Origin: a bacterium | GTDB taxonomy: Bacteria > Myxococcota_A > Bradymonadia > UBA7976 > UBA1532 | Length of the DNA stretch: 46,111 nucleotides | Direction of reading: 5' to 3' | NCBI GenBank assembly: GCA_030427205.1 | Contig: JAUHXC010000066.1 | Location: 1-46,111 of the forward strand | Shown: piece after piece, positions 1 to 8,320 of the stretch | Layout: every line of letters begins with the position of its first letter | Numbering within the stretch: the stretch's first letter is position 1 | Program-made: the position numbers and the translations under genes | The notes under the pieces: generated by a model | The model's input: the letters and a program-made list of their open reading frames with translations, nothing else | Databases searched by the model: none | Told to the model about the DNA's origin: nothing

Positions 1-45
1 GCGCATCACGCCCGGCTCTACGTTGGTCGTTCTGCCCTTGGGCAT
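1..45 (-). CDS. Start of a probable tyrosine recombinase/integrase (truncated by window edge)
   Basis: Only 15 codons are visible; the gene runs off the left edge. An ATG at 45-43 follows an AAGGAG ribosome-binding site about 8 bases upstream and opens a reading frame beginning MPKGRTTNVEPGV. A short basic start followed by VEPG is common at the N-terminus of phage-type integrases, whose first beta strand comes next. The start lies inside the upstream helix-turn-helix gene, in the +1 frame, exactly the relation seen between the helix-turn-helix gene and the integrase at 9.5 kb. The call rests on this context plus the N-terminal residues; no catalytic residue is visible. Confidence 0.45.
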   Translation of the reverse strand, partial: MPKGRTTNVEPGVMR

Positions 46-364
46 CCTCGACTCCTTCGTTCGAGGCCCCGGGCTGTCGCTTCCGGGTCCGAGGATGGGC
101 GGATTCGCCGGCCGTGTCGAGCCCGAGGTTGTCAGGAGCGGGCGCGGCCGGGTCGGCGTGGGGGTGGTCGGGGCCGTGGTAGCGGGCTTCGATCTGGGCG
201 AGCAGGTGGCCCAGAAGCCAGACGTGGCGTCGTCCGACGCGGCCGTAGGGAACGACGTGGCCGCGCTGGATCCACTTGCGCAGGGTGGCGGGTTTGAGGC
301 CGACGAGGCGTGCGGCGTCAGTGGTGGAGAGGAGGCGGGGGCTGGGCTGATACTCCCTGATCAT
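1..364 (-). CDS. Excisionase/MerR-type helix-turn-helix DNA-binding protein (3' end beyond window)
   Basis: The minus-strand frame opens with ATG at 364-362 (MIREYQPSPRLLSTTDAARL) and stays open to the window edge, giving at least 121 residues. Residues 10-55 contain a helix-turn-helix of the HTH_17/excisionase type: LSTTDAARLVGLKP, then ATLRKWIQRGHVVP, then a wing GRVGRRHVWLLGHLL. Such proteins bind attachment sites and steer recombination direction. After about residue 65 the composition becomes Pro/Ala/Asp-rich and disordered, and a second start (at 45) opens inside it. The integrase-like start just downstream makes this an xis-int pair. Whether the disordered C-terminus is functional or only open because of high GC cannot be told here. 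Confidence 0.7.
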   Translation of the reverse strand, partial: MIREYQPSPRLLSTTDAARLVGLKPATLRKWIQRGHVVPYGRVGRRHVWLLGHLLAQIEARYHGPDHPHADPAAPAPDNLGLDTAGESAHPRTRKRQPGASNEGVEDAQGQNDQRRAGRDA

Positions 365-794
365 GGTCAATCTCCAACACCTCCGGGCCGAGCCAGTGAT
401 TCGAAGCACCATCTGAGCACACCACTCCTGTCAGGTCTTTGCAGTTGACTGGATGCGGACAAGTAGCCGTCCTGAACTGAGGGGGCCAATACACCCGGGA
501 TCCCCCATCCCTGAGCCAAGCCACCGGGGAGAGCGTCGGCACGAACGGGAGCTGTCCCTAGATCTGGATCTACGTTGAACGAACAGAAGTCTCCTCAAAC
601 CTGGGAGCACGCTACCACTTGAACACGGCGCCGCGTCGCGGCGCCCCTGCCCCTACCGTCGCAGCTTGTACTGCAACCGCCGTGCAGGATCATCTTGATG
701 CGCTTACCCCCTTTGCCCCCTCTTGCCCTTGGGTCAATACAACTGCGAATCCATGTGGTAGAATCCCCAGAATACTACATGTAGGTAGCAATCA
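365..794. other. Intergenic region between recombination module and kinase operon
   Basis: These 430 bases separate the left helix-turn-helix gene from the divergent kinase operon. Base composition falls from the GC-rich left edge to a mixed composition here. A possible -10 element (TAGAAT, 759-764) lies about 30 bases before the kinase start, but no good -35 is seen at the right spacing. Short open frames on both strands have no codon bias, domain or start signal that supports a gene. Promoters for both flanking genes and an attachment site should lie here. Confidence 0.5.
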
Positions 795-3470
795 ATGCGA
801 CTGTGGCTGGATCGAAGGACCTTTGTTGAACTGGATGAAGATGGCTACTGCACGGAGCACCCTTTGGAAGGGGCGATGGGCTTCGTCATCAAGGCGATCC
901 AGCCAATCGCAGGCGACTATCGCTACATCGCTTGGAAGCTGCCTCGGTTGCTCGCCGATACACAGCGAGAGAATACCTACATAGAGCAAGCCCTTGCGGC
1001 GGAATGCCACTATGTAGAGAATGTCAAAGGGCTTGACGGCTCGAAGACGCTAATCGAGGCCAACCTACCGAATCCTTTCACCGACACAATCCCAGGAATC
1101 ACATCAGACTCAGAGGACTTCCCACCGGACGCCACCTATTGGCTCCTGGTGTCATTTGACAAAGAGAGACCACCTCGCTTCTGCTGCATCCCTGTTGCGG
1201 TCGATGGGACCGGTCGTTACTCCGTCAAGGATGATGAAGTAAAGCCTCCGATTGACAAAGGCAGGCCACAATCTATCAAGACTTGCCCACTAGAGCGCCG
1301 ACACGGAAGCACCTCTCCAGCTCCTGCGCTCGTGAGAACCGTCGTAAATGGTGAGCCGAAGCCAACGCCACCACTCGGCAGCCTAGCCGGTACCGTCCGC
1401 AAGCCGAAGAAAGACCCTGTATGGTACTTGGGGGTCTCCTCGATTTGTTACGAGTGGGCACACGGAACTCTACAAGAGGCGATCAATCGGGAGAAGAGGG
1501 GAGATTGGTCCGCAAGCCAGCACCTGCAACTGATTGAGCGTCTCCTGACGGGTCTCGACATACTTCACGCTCGCAAACAGATACATGGGGACTTGAGGCC
1601 GGCCAATATCATGTATCGTCGGGATCCGACCGACCCGGGACAATACTGCCTCACAGACTACGGTAGCTTTGCCCAAGGGCCGGGGGCGGCGATCCCTGAT
1701 CATGGCACTGATAAATCCGAAGGCACCCAGTTGGAGGCGATCTCTGCCGTTAGAGTGTCTCCCTATTACGCTCCAGAGCGAGCATCCGGCCGAGAGGACG
1801 AGAACGCTGATGCAGCGCTACTGGTGTCTCTGCCGAACGCGTTGCTTGTACTGGTCGGCTGGCGTTCACAGTTCCTGCAGAATGAACAAGCGATATCAGA
1901 ATATGTCGATAGCCTGACCAAGTCCGGAGGTCAACTACGCGTCACTCGTGAAGCTTCTCAAGACGTCTTGCAAGAGGGCGATCGGGTCCGTCTACGAGAC
2001 TTCGTTTTCGACATCGAGCAAGCGGGTCACTTCGAGTCCTTCCGCGTATATCTCGCCTCGAAGCAGGTCTGGATGGTGGTCCATGAGAGGCTTCTGGTGC
2101 CAGCGCGATTGGAGGACCTACACACTTTCGCGGCATACGAAGAGCCGGCGAAAGAGGACTCCAAGCCGGTTCGACCTCGGGTACGTATGCTTGGCACGAA
2201 AGTACCTGACGAACAGGCGAATGCGCTCGCCTCAGAGGCAAGCGGAAGCGACGCAGAAACCAACGGTCGTACTACTGAGCCGGATTCAGCGGCGCTGCGG
2301 GACAAGCTGGTTTCTCTCAGTAGGGTTATCGAACTGCCTCAGTGGACGTCGGCATCAGACATCTATGCGGTGGGTGCTATCGCACTTCGCTCCTGCTTTC
2401 CGAGTCAAGCTGAGCAAAGAGCGGACGGCAGCGCTGAGCGAACCATCGAAGTCGAGCGACGGTTCTTGGAACTCATGTCCACGGTGGGCGATCACCTATA
2501 TGCAAGCGTAATCTGGGAGAAGCTAGACTACGTCTGCCGACAAATCGAAAGAAGCGCGGAAGAAGCCCAAGCCAGTGGAGGCAGCGCAGCATTTCTGCCC
2601 AAAGTCCGTGTGCCGGCCGATGAGTTGCCCTTCGAACTGAAATCAAGGGCACGCTCGGACGTGAAACTCCTAGACTTGGCTGACGAAGTGACGATGGACT
2701 TGACCAGTACCATCCCAGAGGCAGACCGCCTGCTTACGATGACATTCGGGTGTAACTCTGCGGTATTTCTACTCTTCATTCACTTCTGTCTGTCTTGCCT
2801 ACATCGGACTTCGGCCTTCTCGTTTCCGGTCGAGGGGACACGTCCCTTCTTCTCAAGAGACCGTCGAGCGCACGGTCACGAGGCCACTCGGAGGGCATTG
2901 CGCCGAGTATCCGAGTTGATGCGTCTGTGCAATGACACGAACCCCGTTCTCAAGAAGATGACATGCGATCCCAGTCGGGTTCAGCGGTATGAATTGCGCT
3001 CTAGCGCAGAGTTGACGCTTGAGAACCGAAACTTGCAGCACGAGGTACTCACCTTGGGCAACCAGATCAACGATCTGCAGAGTAGACTAGCGGAAAGCTC
3101 AACAGAACTAGACCGAACGCGGCACGAACTCGCACAGCGAGAGGGTGAGCTCTTCCAATCCTCGGGCGTGTTTGACGCTAGGGGCAAGCAACTGCAGCAT
3201 CTCTCGCGCCTCTTGGGTCTCCACGACGACATGGACATCGCGTCCTTGGAACAAGGGATATGGAATGCGAGTAACCTCCAGGCTCACTACCGGGATCTCG
3301 AGGCACGGTACCGAGATCTTAGGGCTGAGGCCTCTACTGCTCTAGAGTGCCTAAGGCAAGCAAATGTGATGAACAGGGCCGGTCAAGTTCGGAAGGCTTG
3401 TGAGGCCTTGGATAGTGCCCTGTCTATTGCGAAGCTAAACGATAAGCCAACTCCGGGAGGGGGGGCTTGA
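795..3470 (+). CDS. Divergent protein kinase-like protein with split catalytic core and C-terminal coiled coil
   Basis: This 891-residue protein has an N-terminal region (about 1-150) of unknown fold, then a kinase C-lobe. The catalytic loop reads HGDLRPANI (H264, D266, N271), so the proton acceptor and metal-binding Asn are kept. The DFG motif is DYG (D288), and an APE motif follows at 326-328. The next kinase element (SASDIYAVGAIAL, around 520) comes only after about 190 inserted residues. A glycine loop and the ATP-anchoring Lys are not obvious, so it may be a pseudokinase or a highly derived kinase. A hydrophobic stretch (about 655-675) could be a membrane helix, and residues 740-880 are heptad-rich coiled coil. 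It overlaps the next kinase gene by 4 bases, implying coupled translation. Base composition is clearly lower in GC than in the surrounding regions. Kinase relationship is confident; activity and role are not. Confidence 0.75.
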   Translation: MRLWLDRRTFVELDEDGYCTEHPLEGAMGFVIKAIQPIAGDYRYIAWKLPRLLADTQRENTYIEQALAAECHYVENVKGLDGSKTLIEANLPNPFTDTIPGITSDSEDFPPDATYWLLVSFDKERPPRFCCIPVAVDGTGRYSVKDDEVKPPIDKGRPQSIKTCPLERRHGSTSPAPALVRTVVNGEPKPTPPLGSLAGTVRKPKKDPVWYLGVSSICYEWAHGTLQEAINREKRGDWSASQHLQLIERLLTGLDILHARKQIHGDLRPANIMYRRDPTDPGQYCLTDYGSFAQGPGAAIPDHGTDKSEGTQLEAISAVRVSPYYAPERASGREDENADAALLVSLPNALLVLVGWRSQFLQNEQAISEYVDSLTKSGGQLRVTREASQDVLQEGDRVRLRDFVFDIEQAGHFESFRVYLASKQVWMVVHERLLVPARLEDLHTFAAYEEPAKEDSKPVRPRVRMLGTKVPDEQANALASEASGSDAETNGRTTEPDSAALRDKLVSLSRVIELPQWTSASDIYAVGAIALRSCFPSQAEQRADGSAERTIEVERRFLELMSTVGDHLYASVIWEKLDYVCRQIERSAEEAQASGGSAAFLPKVRVPADELPFELKSRARSDVKLLDLADEVTMDLTSTIPEADRLLTMTFGCNSAVFLLFIHFCLSCLHRTSAFSFPVEGTRPFFSRDRRAHGHEATRRALRRVSELMRLCNDTNPVLKKMTCDPSRVQRYELRSSAELTLENRNLQHEVLTLGNQINDLQSRLAESSTELDRTRHELAQREGELFQSSGVFDARGKQLQHLSRLLGLHDDMDIASLEQGIWNASNLQAHYRDLEARYRDLRAEASTALECLRQANVMNRAGQVRKACEALDSALSIAKLNDKPTPGGGA

Positions 3471-4717
3471 CTCTCTCACTCACACCTGCCCCTGGAGTGC
3501 CCGCGAATCTACACCACGGCCTCAAGGAAGGTCGCCGGTATACGGATAAGGTCAGTCTGGCTAGTTTCGATTTTGAGGGCCACGCCGACATTCTTGTGGC
3601 GGGTGCGTTTCACAGCCACCAGTCGAGGAATGCCCACCTGTGCACCTTGCGCCCTACGCGCAGCGGCTGGGTCGTCGAGTCCTCGTTGGATGCCACTTGT
3701 ACCATCAAGAGGGGCGGCCAGATTCTGCCGGTGGGTAAACCTGCCTTGCAGGTGTTTACCGGAGATGTCCTCTGCTTGGATGGATGCTCGGTCTGTGCTA
3801 TTGCTGTTAGCCAAGTCGGCCCCCCCAACAAATTGGTATCGCAGACCTCGTCAAGCGGAGCGCGGTCGACTCACCTAGTGGATGACCTTGGACTCTTGGC
3901 AGTGGACGACGGCTTCGGCCTCAGAGAGACACCCGAACAACTTGTCGGCTCGGTGGTAGCCCCGGCTCCTTCCCAGGAGCCCTATGTGCTATTTGGAGAG
4001 TATCAGGTCGTCTATGAGATCACTTCGGGTGGGATGGCTCGTGCCTTCAAGGTGACGGCCCCCGCCCATAATAGGCCGCTATTCCTGAAGATGGTGCACC
4101 TCCGCTCAGAGGACGAAGCAGCTTTGCTCCGAGAGCAGGCCATCTACTCCAGGCTAGAACAGCTTGCCTCACCCGCTGTTGTTCGCATCGTGGATTGGCA
4201 ACGTGATGATATGCATGCCGCTTTGGTGACCGAATGGGCGGACGGGGGCTCCCTTGCGAGGTACATCAAACAGGCTGATGGTGCACGCCTGCAGCCATCA
4301 GAGGCAAAGACTATCGCGATCGCAGTACTGGATGCGGTAGAAGCCCTTCATTCAGTGGGAGTAATACATCGAGACATCAAGCCTGATAATGTTGTGCGCT
4401 CAGGACACTGCTGGAAACTGGCCGATCTAGGCATCGCAAAGAACATCAATCGGATAGTGACAGGTCGCACGTTCCGAAGGTACGGCACCCTAGGCTTTGC
4501 TGCACCGGAGCAACTACAAGGTGCCGATGCTGCAACACCGGCGGATGTCTATAGTTTCGGTAAGCTGGTCGTCTACCTGCTAACGGGACAGACTGATCCT
4601 GACATGGTGCAGCAACCGAGATGGAGGGCGCTGGTCCGAGCCTGTTGTGCCGAGAAACCCTCAGACCGTCTATCGGTGGAGGTTGTCCATCAACGGCTCC
4701 TTGACCTCCCTGCCTAG
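3467..4717 (+). CDS. Serine/threonine protein kinase with N-terminal FHA-like or beta-rich domain
   Basis: A canonical eukaryotic-like kinase of 416 residues, predicted to transfer phosphate from ATP to Ser/Thr. Residues 1-130 look beta-rich and FHA-like (weakly). The kinase domain spans about 180-410: glycine-loop region EITSGGMARAFKV, catalytic Lys in FLKM (K208), HRDIKPDNV (H301, D303), DLG in place of DFG (D320), APEQL and DVYSFGKLV. All catalytic residues are present. The start is a TTG at 3467 that overlaps the TGA of the preceding kinase-like gene (TTGA), so translation is probably coupled and the two products are likely made in fixed ratio. The convergent DUF4407 operon ends 100 bases downstream. 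The pairing of an intact kinase with a divergent one suggests that one phosphorylates or scaffolds the other; this is inference. Confidence 0.9.
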   Translation: MTLSLTPAPGVPANLHHGLKEGRRYTDKVSLASFDFEGHADILVAGAFHSHQSRNAHLCTLRPTRSGWVVESSLDATCTIKRGGQILPVGKPALQVFTGDVLCLDGCSVCAIAVSQVGPPNKLVSQTSSSGARSTHLVDDLGLLAVDDGFGLRETPEQLVGSVVAPAPSQEPYVLFGEYQVVYEITSGGMARAFKVTAPAHNRPLFLKMVHLRSEDEAALLREQAIYSRLEQLASPAVVRIVDWQRDDMHAALVTEWADGGSLARYIKQADGARLQPSEAKTIAIAVLDAVEALHSVGVIHRDIKPDNVVRSGHCWKLADLGIAKNINRIVTGRTFRRYGTLGFAAPEQLQGADAATPADVYSFGKLVVYLLTGQTDPDMVQQPRWRALVRACCAEKPSDRLSVEVVHQRLLDLPA

Positions 4718-4816
4718 AAGTCGACCAGTTGTCCCCATCCAATCGTCGTTGCCCCCCACGACAGCCGGGTACTCGAATTGCCAACTCGTCTGGCTTTAGG
4801 AAATCGTTGGCGTAGG

Positions 4817-5131
4817 TCACTGTTGACGGTCGGGAGCCTCTTTCTGGCCGATTTGCCGCTTCGGCGACGTCGGGGTGCCTTCGTGGCCTTGATCGACACT
4901 GGCGTCGACGTTGGGGCCAAGATCTCTCTGCTCTTGAGGTCGCCCGGTATCCTTGGCGCGGTCACAGTACTTCTCACACGCTTCAAGCTTTGCCGTCAGC
5001 TCTGTCACCTTCAGCCGTAGTGCGTCATCATCGGGAGGCTGCTGTATGAACTCGCGGAACAGTGCGATGAAGCCGACCGCAAGCACGGTACTCACTACTA
5101 TCATCACTGCGATATCACGAACTGTTCTCAT
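4817..5131 (-). CDS. Small membrane protein with single helix and coiled-coil/charged tail
   Basis: A 104-residue protein. A short N-terminal segment MRTVRDIA is followed by one hydrophobic helix (about residues 7-26, VMIVVSTVLAVGFIALF), then a likely coiled coil (DDDALRLKVTELTAKLEACEKYC, about 35-58) and a polar, disordered C-terminus rich in Gln, Asp and Lys. It resembles a bitopic membrane protein with a small extra-helical domain. Its ATG overlaps the stop of the DUF4407 gene (ATGA), so it is very likely translated together with it and may associate with it in the membrane. No family is recognised. Confidence 0.7.
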   Translation of the reverse strand: MRTVRDIAVMIVVSTVLAVGFIALFREFIQQPPDDDALRLKVTELTAKLEACEKYCDRAKDTGRPQEQRDLGPNVDASVDQGHEGTPTSPKRQIGQKEAPDRQQ

Positions 5132-6783
5132 GAAGATCTCCGAGCCGATATGAAGCCGATGAATCGAGGATTCCTATTGAGTATGAGTTTGAGGACAAGC
5201 TGTAGAAATGTGATGCATGTGGCTAGAGAAGTCGCGGCGATGCCAACATGCTCCGTGACAAGGTACACAACTGTCGCAACCAGACCCCCGAGTACGACGG
5301 TGAGACCATCCTTGATGCGACCCGTCTCATCAACCTGCTGGAATTCCAAGAGAGTTGGAGGATTTGGGTGATCGTTACGATCAGCCATTGGGGGAGAAAC
5401 TCTGGCCGCCGCCTCGGCCCCACGCAGTTCGAATCGCGGAGGGTGAACGTGGTCCTGCGCACTTCGCGCCAGCGACGACTCGTCAGTCGGGCGAGGTTGA
5501 TCATCTTGTCCATGACCGGTCTCAGTGCGATTGGATGGTGTGGGCGCAATGCTGACCAGCTGCTCTAGCACCTCCTGCTCTCTACGCATCCTGAGTTGCT
5601 CTAGCGATGCTGCATGCCTGAGTTGGTCTTCGTGGATTCCACCCTGATACTCTAGAGCTCGCCGAAACCGATCCAACGCATATTTATCTTGTGCTTCCAC
5701 GGCCTCGGAATACTCCCGGGTCCTAACCTGAATCCACTTGCCGATGACTGGGAGGAGTTCCAGGATCCCAAACAGAATCGTGATCAGCCAAGCGGCCTGA
5801 CCGACACTCTCATCGTTTCGAGTCATGCGGCTAAGAGCACGATGTTGGGCCATGAATGAATCCTCTGGATACTGTACGTCCAGATTCGCCTCCAACTCAT
5901 CGCGTTCACGCCGTGTCGAAGCCAACTCCTCCTGCTCTTGTTCATTCAGCTTGGCGAGTCTCTGATTCGACACTTCTTCTCGCTCTTGGAGTACTTGCTC
6001 TGCAGCCCTCAGGCGTTCGGCAATCCCGATGCATTGGGTGGTCTGACTCTTCTTGAGGTCGTTCCAGCCATGGTACGCGTCGCCTTTCCCTGTAAGCTTG
6101 GTGTCGCCGACCCCGGCTCTTTCAGCAGCGGCCTTCCCTGCCGCATCGATGAGCGTGCCTTCGCATTCGACACTGACTCTTCGCAGTTCCGCTACTCCTT
6201 CGGCCTGGCTCCTGGCTGCAGCAATCTGTGGATCTCCCTCCCGCGCTTGCCTGAAGCGGTCGACGATATTGCGACGCTCAGCCTTGAACCTCCCCGCGGC
6301 CTCTGCTTCCGTAGTCACGCGCCCATGCCTGATGTGTGCGCGAATCTCTGGTTCGAATAGCCGCAATTCGAACGGTCGTGCGACAATAATCGCGATGACG
6401 GCAGCCAAGCAGACGCGAACTCCGAAACCCACTACGCTACGGGCATCTGACTTCCCTCCAGGCCTGATCGATGTAACGAGCATTCGATCAATGGAGTAGA
6501 CGAACAACCCCCAGAAGAGCCCTCCAACTAAGCCCGCGATGGAGCTTCCAAACACCGTCTTTACTGCGAAGAAGCCGGAGATGCTTGCCAGAACACCCAC
6601 GAGTACTAGCAGAGCTCCGAGTCCACTGAAACGCGCCGTATCACTGAACGGGTACGACAAGACCACCGGATCACCGCCGGAGGAGTAGAGACATAGACGC
6701 CGCCAGTGTCGCATCACCGCGTGGAAGTACGATGAAAGACCTTCGCTCCCTGGCTTCTCGCCAGTGCCCAACCTATGCATCAT
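5128..6783 (-). CDS. DUF4407-family polytopic membrane protein
   Basis: A 551-residue membrane protein matching the DUF4407 pattern: CLYSSGGDP near residue 30-38, two adjacent hydrophobic helices (about 53-74 and 79-97) ending in the family signature YSIDRMLVTSI, a third helix near 119-135 ending ARPFELRLFEPEI, a long helical, charged coiled-coil segment (about 150-320), a fourth helix (ILFGILELLPVIGKW) and two C-terminal helices (about 497-540). The family's molecular function is not established. The start is placed at the ATG at 6783 because GGGAG lies just upstream and a second ATG follows directly; the frame extends about 97 codons further upstream, but that part is Ser/Arg-rich and lies over the repeat and hairpin region. 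It is coupled to the small membrane gene downstream and faces the kinase operon, suggesting a membrane partner for kinase signalling or defence. Confidence 0.85.
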   Translation of the reverse strand: MMHRLGTGEKPGSEGLSSYFHAVMRHWRRLCLYSSGGDPVVLSYPFSDTARFSGLGALLVLVGVLASISGFFAVKTVFGSSIAGLVGGLFWGLFVYSIDRMLVTSIRPGGKSDARSVVGFGVRVCLAAVIAIIVARPFELRLFEPEIRAHIRHGRVTTEAEAAGRFKAERRNIVDRFRQAREGDPQIAAARSQAEGVAELRRVSVECEGTLIDAAGKAAAERAGVGDTKLTGKGDAYHGWNDLKKSQTTQCIGIAERLRAAEQVLQEREEVSNQRLAKLNEQEQEELASTRRERDELEANLDVQYPEDSFMAQHRALSRMTRNDESVGQAAWLITILFGILELLPVIGKWIQVRTREYSEAVEAQDKYALDRFRRALEYQGGIHEDQLRHAASLEQLRMRREQEVLEQLVSIAPTPSNRTETGHGQDDQPRPTDESSLARSAQDHVHPPRFELRGAEAAARVSPPMADRNDHPNPPTLLEFQQVDETGRIKDGLTVVLGGLVATVVYLVTEHVGIAATSLATCITFLQLVLKLILNRNPRFIGFISARRSS

Positions 6784-6790
6784 TGCTCCC

Positions 6791-6848
6791 GGGATAGGTG
6801 ACGACCCCGTGTAGAGCGACGGGCCGGGGATAGGTGTCGGGATAGGTG
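6791..6848. repeat. Three copies of GGGATAGGTG just upstream of the DUF4407 gene
   Basis: The 10-mer GGGATAGGTG occurs at 6791-6800, 6827-6836 and 6839-6848 in the same orientation (CACCTATCCC when read on the DUF4407 strand). The first copy ends 8 bases from the start codon and lies in the leader, so the array is a candidate operator or a leader regulatory element. The second and third copies are 12 bases apart, the first and second 36 bases apart, so they are in near-helical phase only in part. Confidence 0.6.
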
Positions 6849-6912
6849 TCGACCAACTCTTCAGTACCTGTTCCGAGCGACTGGACCATGCCCCATAAGG
6901 TACTGATTCAAC

Positions 6913-6930
6913 GCCCGTTTTTGAACGGGC
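6913..6930. terminator. Perfect 7-bp inverted repeat downstream of integrase 1
   Basis: GCCCGTT (6913-6919) and AACGGGC (6924-6930) form a stem with a 4-base loop. It lies 58 bases beyond the stop of the minus-strand integrase and upstream of the DUF4407 gene. No U-run follows on either strand, so it may be a factor-assisted terminator, an operator or part of an attachment site. Confidence 0.4.
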
Positions 6931-6988
6931 ATGTTCCACCCTCGAACTATCGCCGCCCCGATGTTCCGAATTCGTTCCGGTTTTCGGG

Positions 6989-8065
6989 TCAGCCCTGCTC
7001 GTCGTCACCGCCCTCGCCGATGCCGTCCAGCGCCTCGACCGCCGCCGCGAGCTGATCGTCGCCGACGTGGGCATAGCGCTCGGTCATCGTCACCGAGTGG
7101 TGGCCCATGAGCCGCTGCACCACCTTGAGCGAGCACCCACGGAAGACGAGGTGCGACGCGAAGGTGTGCCGAAGGTCATGGAACCGGACGCGACGCAGCT
7201 CGGCGCGCTTCAGGGCTTGGTTCAGCGCCCAATTCGCGCCCGTCTGGCTGTAGGCGAGCCCGCCACCCCGGGCGGGGAAGACGACGTCGTCGGTGCTCCG
7301 GCCGCGCCATTCGGTCAGCGCCGCCACGAGGTCGGCCGCCATGGGCACGACCCGGGTCTTGCCGCTCTTGGGGCTGCTGAGTTGGCCCTTCCAGACCGAG
7401 TAGCGCACCGTGAGCTGGCGCTCGTCGAGGTCGACGTCCGCCCAATGCAGCGCGAAGATCTCGGCCTTGCGGAGCCCGGTTCGCAGCGCCACGAGGAAGA
7501 AGGTGAACCACTTCGGGCTCATCGACTTCGCCACAGCGAGCAGCTTGGCGGCCTCCTCGGGCCGCAGCCATTCGGTCTCGCGCTCGGGTTGCGGGAGGGT
7601 CTTCACCACCGGTACTTCGGTGACGAGGCCCCACTCGAGTGCGCAGTGCATCAGCCGACCGAAGCACTCCAGATGCCGGTTGATGGTGTTCACCGCCAGG
7701 CCCTTGTCGACCTGATGGGCCTTGAACGCCTCGACGTCTCGTCGAGAGATCTGGTCCAGTCGCCGCTTTCCAAAGAACGGAACGAGGTGGATGCGCAGGA
7801 GAACCTCCTTGCGCGCCTGCTCGCTCGGCTTGTTCTGGATGCGCACCGCGGTCCGCATCCACTCACCGGCGAAGTCGGCCAGGGTCGGCGCTTCGGCCGC
7901 AGGCGCCGCGCTCGGCTCGGGCGTCGTGGAGGTCAACTCAAGCCGAAGCTCGACCTCGTACGCCTTCGCCCCGCGCTTCGTCTGCACCGGGCTGACCCGC
8001 CGAACCCGCTTGCCGTCGACGATGAAGTCGACGACCCACTTTCCTCTCCACTTCTTGACCGCCAT
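6989..8065 (-). CDS. Tyrosine recombinase/phage integrase (copy 1)
   Basis: A 358-residue site-specific recombinase that breaks and rejoins DNA through a 3'-phosphotyrosyl bond. It has an N-terminal Arm-type region (KKWRGKWVVDFIVDGKRVRR), a core-binding SAM-like domain (about 65-165: LADFAGEWM... INRHLECFGRLMHCALEWG) and a catalytic domain with ALRTGLRKAEI (Arg I), HDLRHTFASH (His-x-x-Arg), MGHHS (His III) and TERYAH (Tyr nucleophile). All catalytic residues are present. The start at 8065 is chosen because GGAG sits 7 bases upstream and the sequence MAVKKWRGKW aligns with the start of the neighbouring integrase; longer forms would add a Pro/Arg-rich leader. It is a clear paralogue of the next upstream integrase but diverged, so the pair is an old tandem arrangement, not a recent duplication. 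Confidence 0.92.
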   Translation of the reverse strand: MAVKKWRGKWVVDFIVDGKRVRRVSPVQTKRGAKAYEVELRLELTSTTPEPSAAPAAEAPTLADFAGEWMRTAVRIQNKPSEQARKEVLLRIHLVPFFGKRRLDQISRRDVEAFKAHQVDKGLAVNTINRHLECFGRLMHCALEWGLVTEVPVVKTLPQPERETEWLRPEEAAKLLAVAKSMSPKWFTFFLVALRTGLRKAEIFALHWADVDLDERQLTVRYSVWKGQLSSPKSGKTRVVPMAADLVAALTEWRGRSTDDVVFPARGGGLAYSQTGANWALNQALKRAELRRVRFHDLRHTFASHLVFRGCSLKVVQRLMGHHSVTMTERYAHVGDDQLAAAVEALDGIGEGGDDEQG

Positions 8066-8320
8066 GACCATTCTCCGTGGTCGGTGGCGGGCGCGTGGAT
8101 TCGGCCGAGGGCATCGTGCCGCGGCCGGGGCGTTGGAGGCAAGGGGCTGGCAGGAAGTGACGGCGGTCGGTCGTCGGGCCATGGGGAGGGCGGCGGCACC
8201 GTGGCGTAGCGCCGCGACGAGACGCGCGGACTTCGGTAGGATGCGCCCATGACGAGCGCTCTCGCGAACCGTGAGCCACGGGCTGGCCGGGATGGACCTC
8301 TGGCGCTGGCAGTAGCTGGC

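Noticed and set aside
7067..8209. 380-codon plus-strand frame antisense to integrase 1
   Set aside because: A shadow of the integrase, which has full catalytic motifs on the minus strand.
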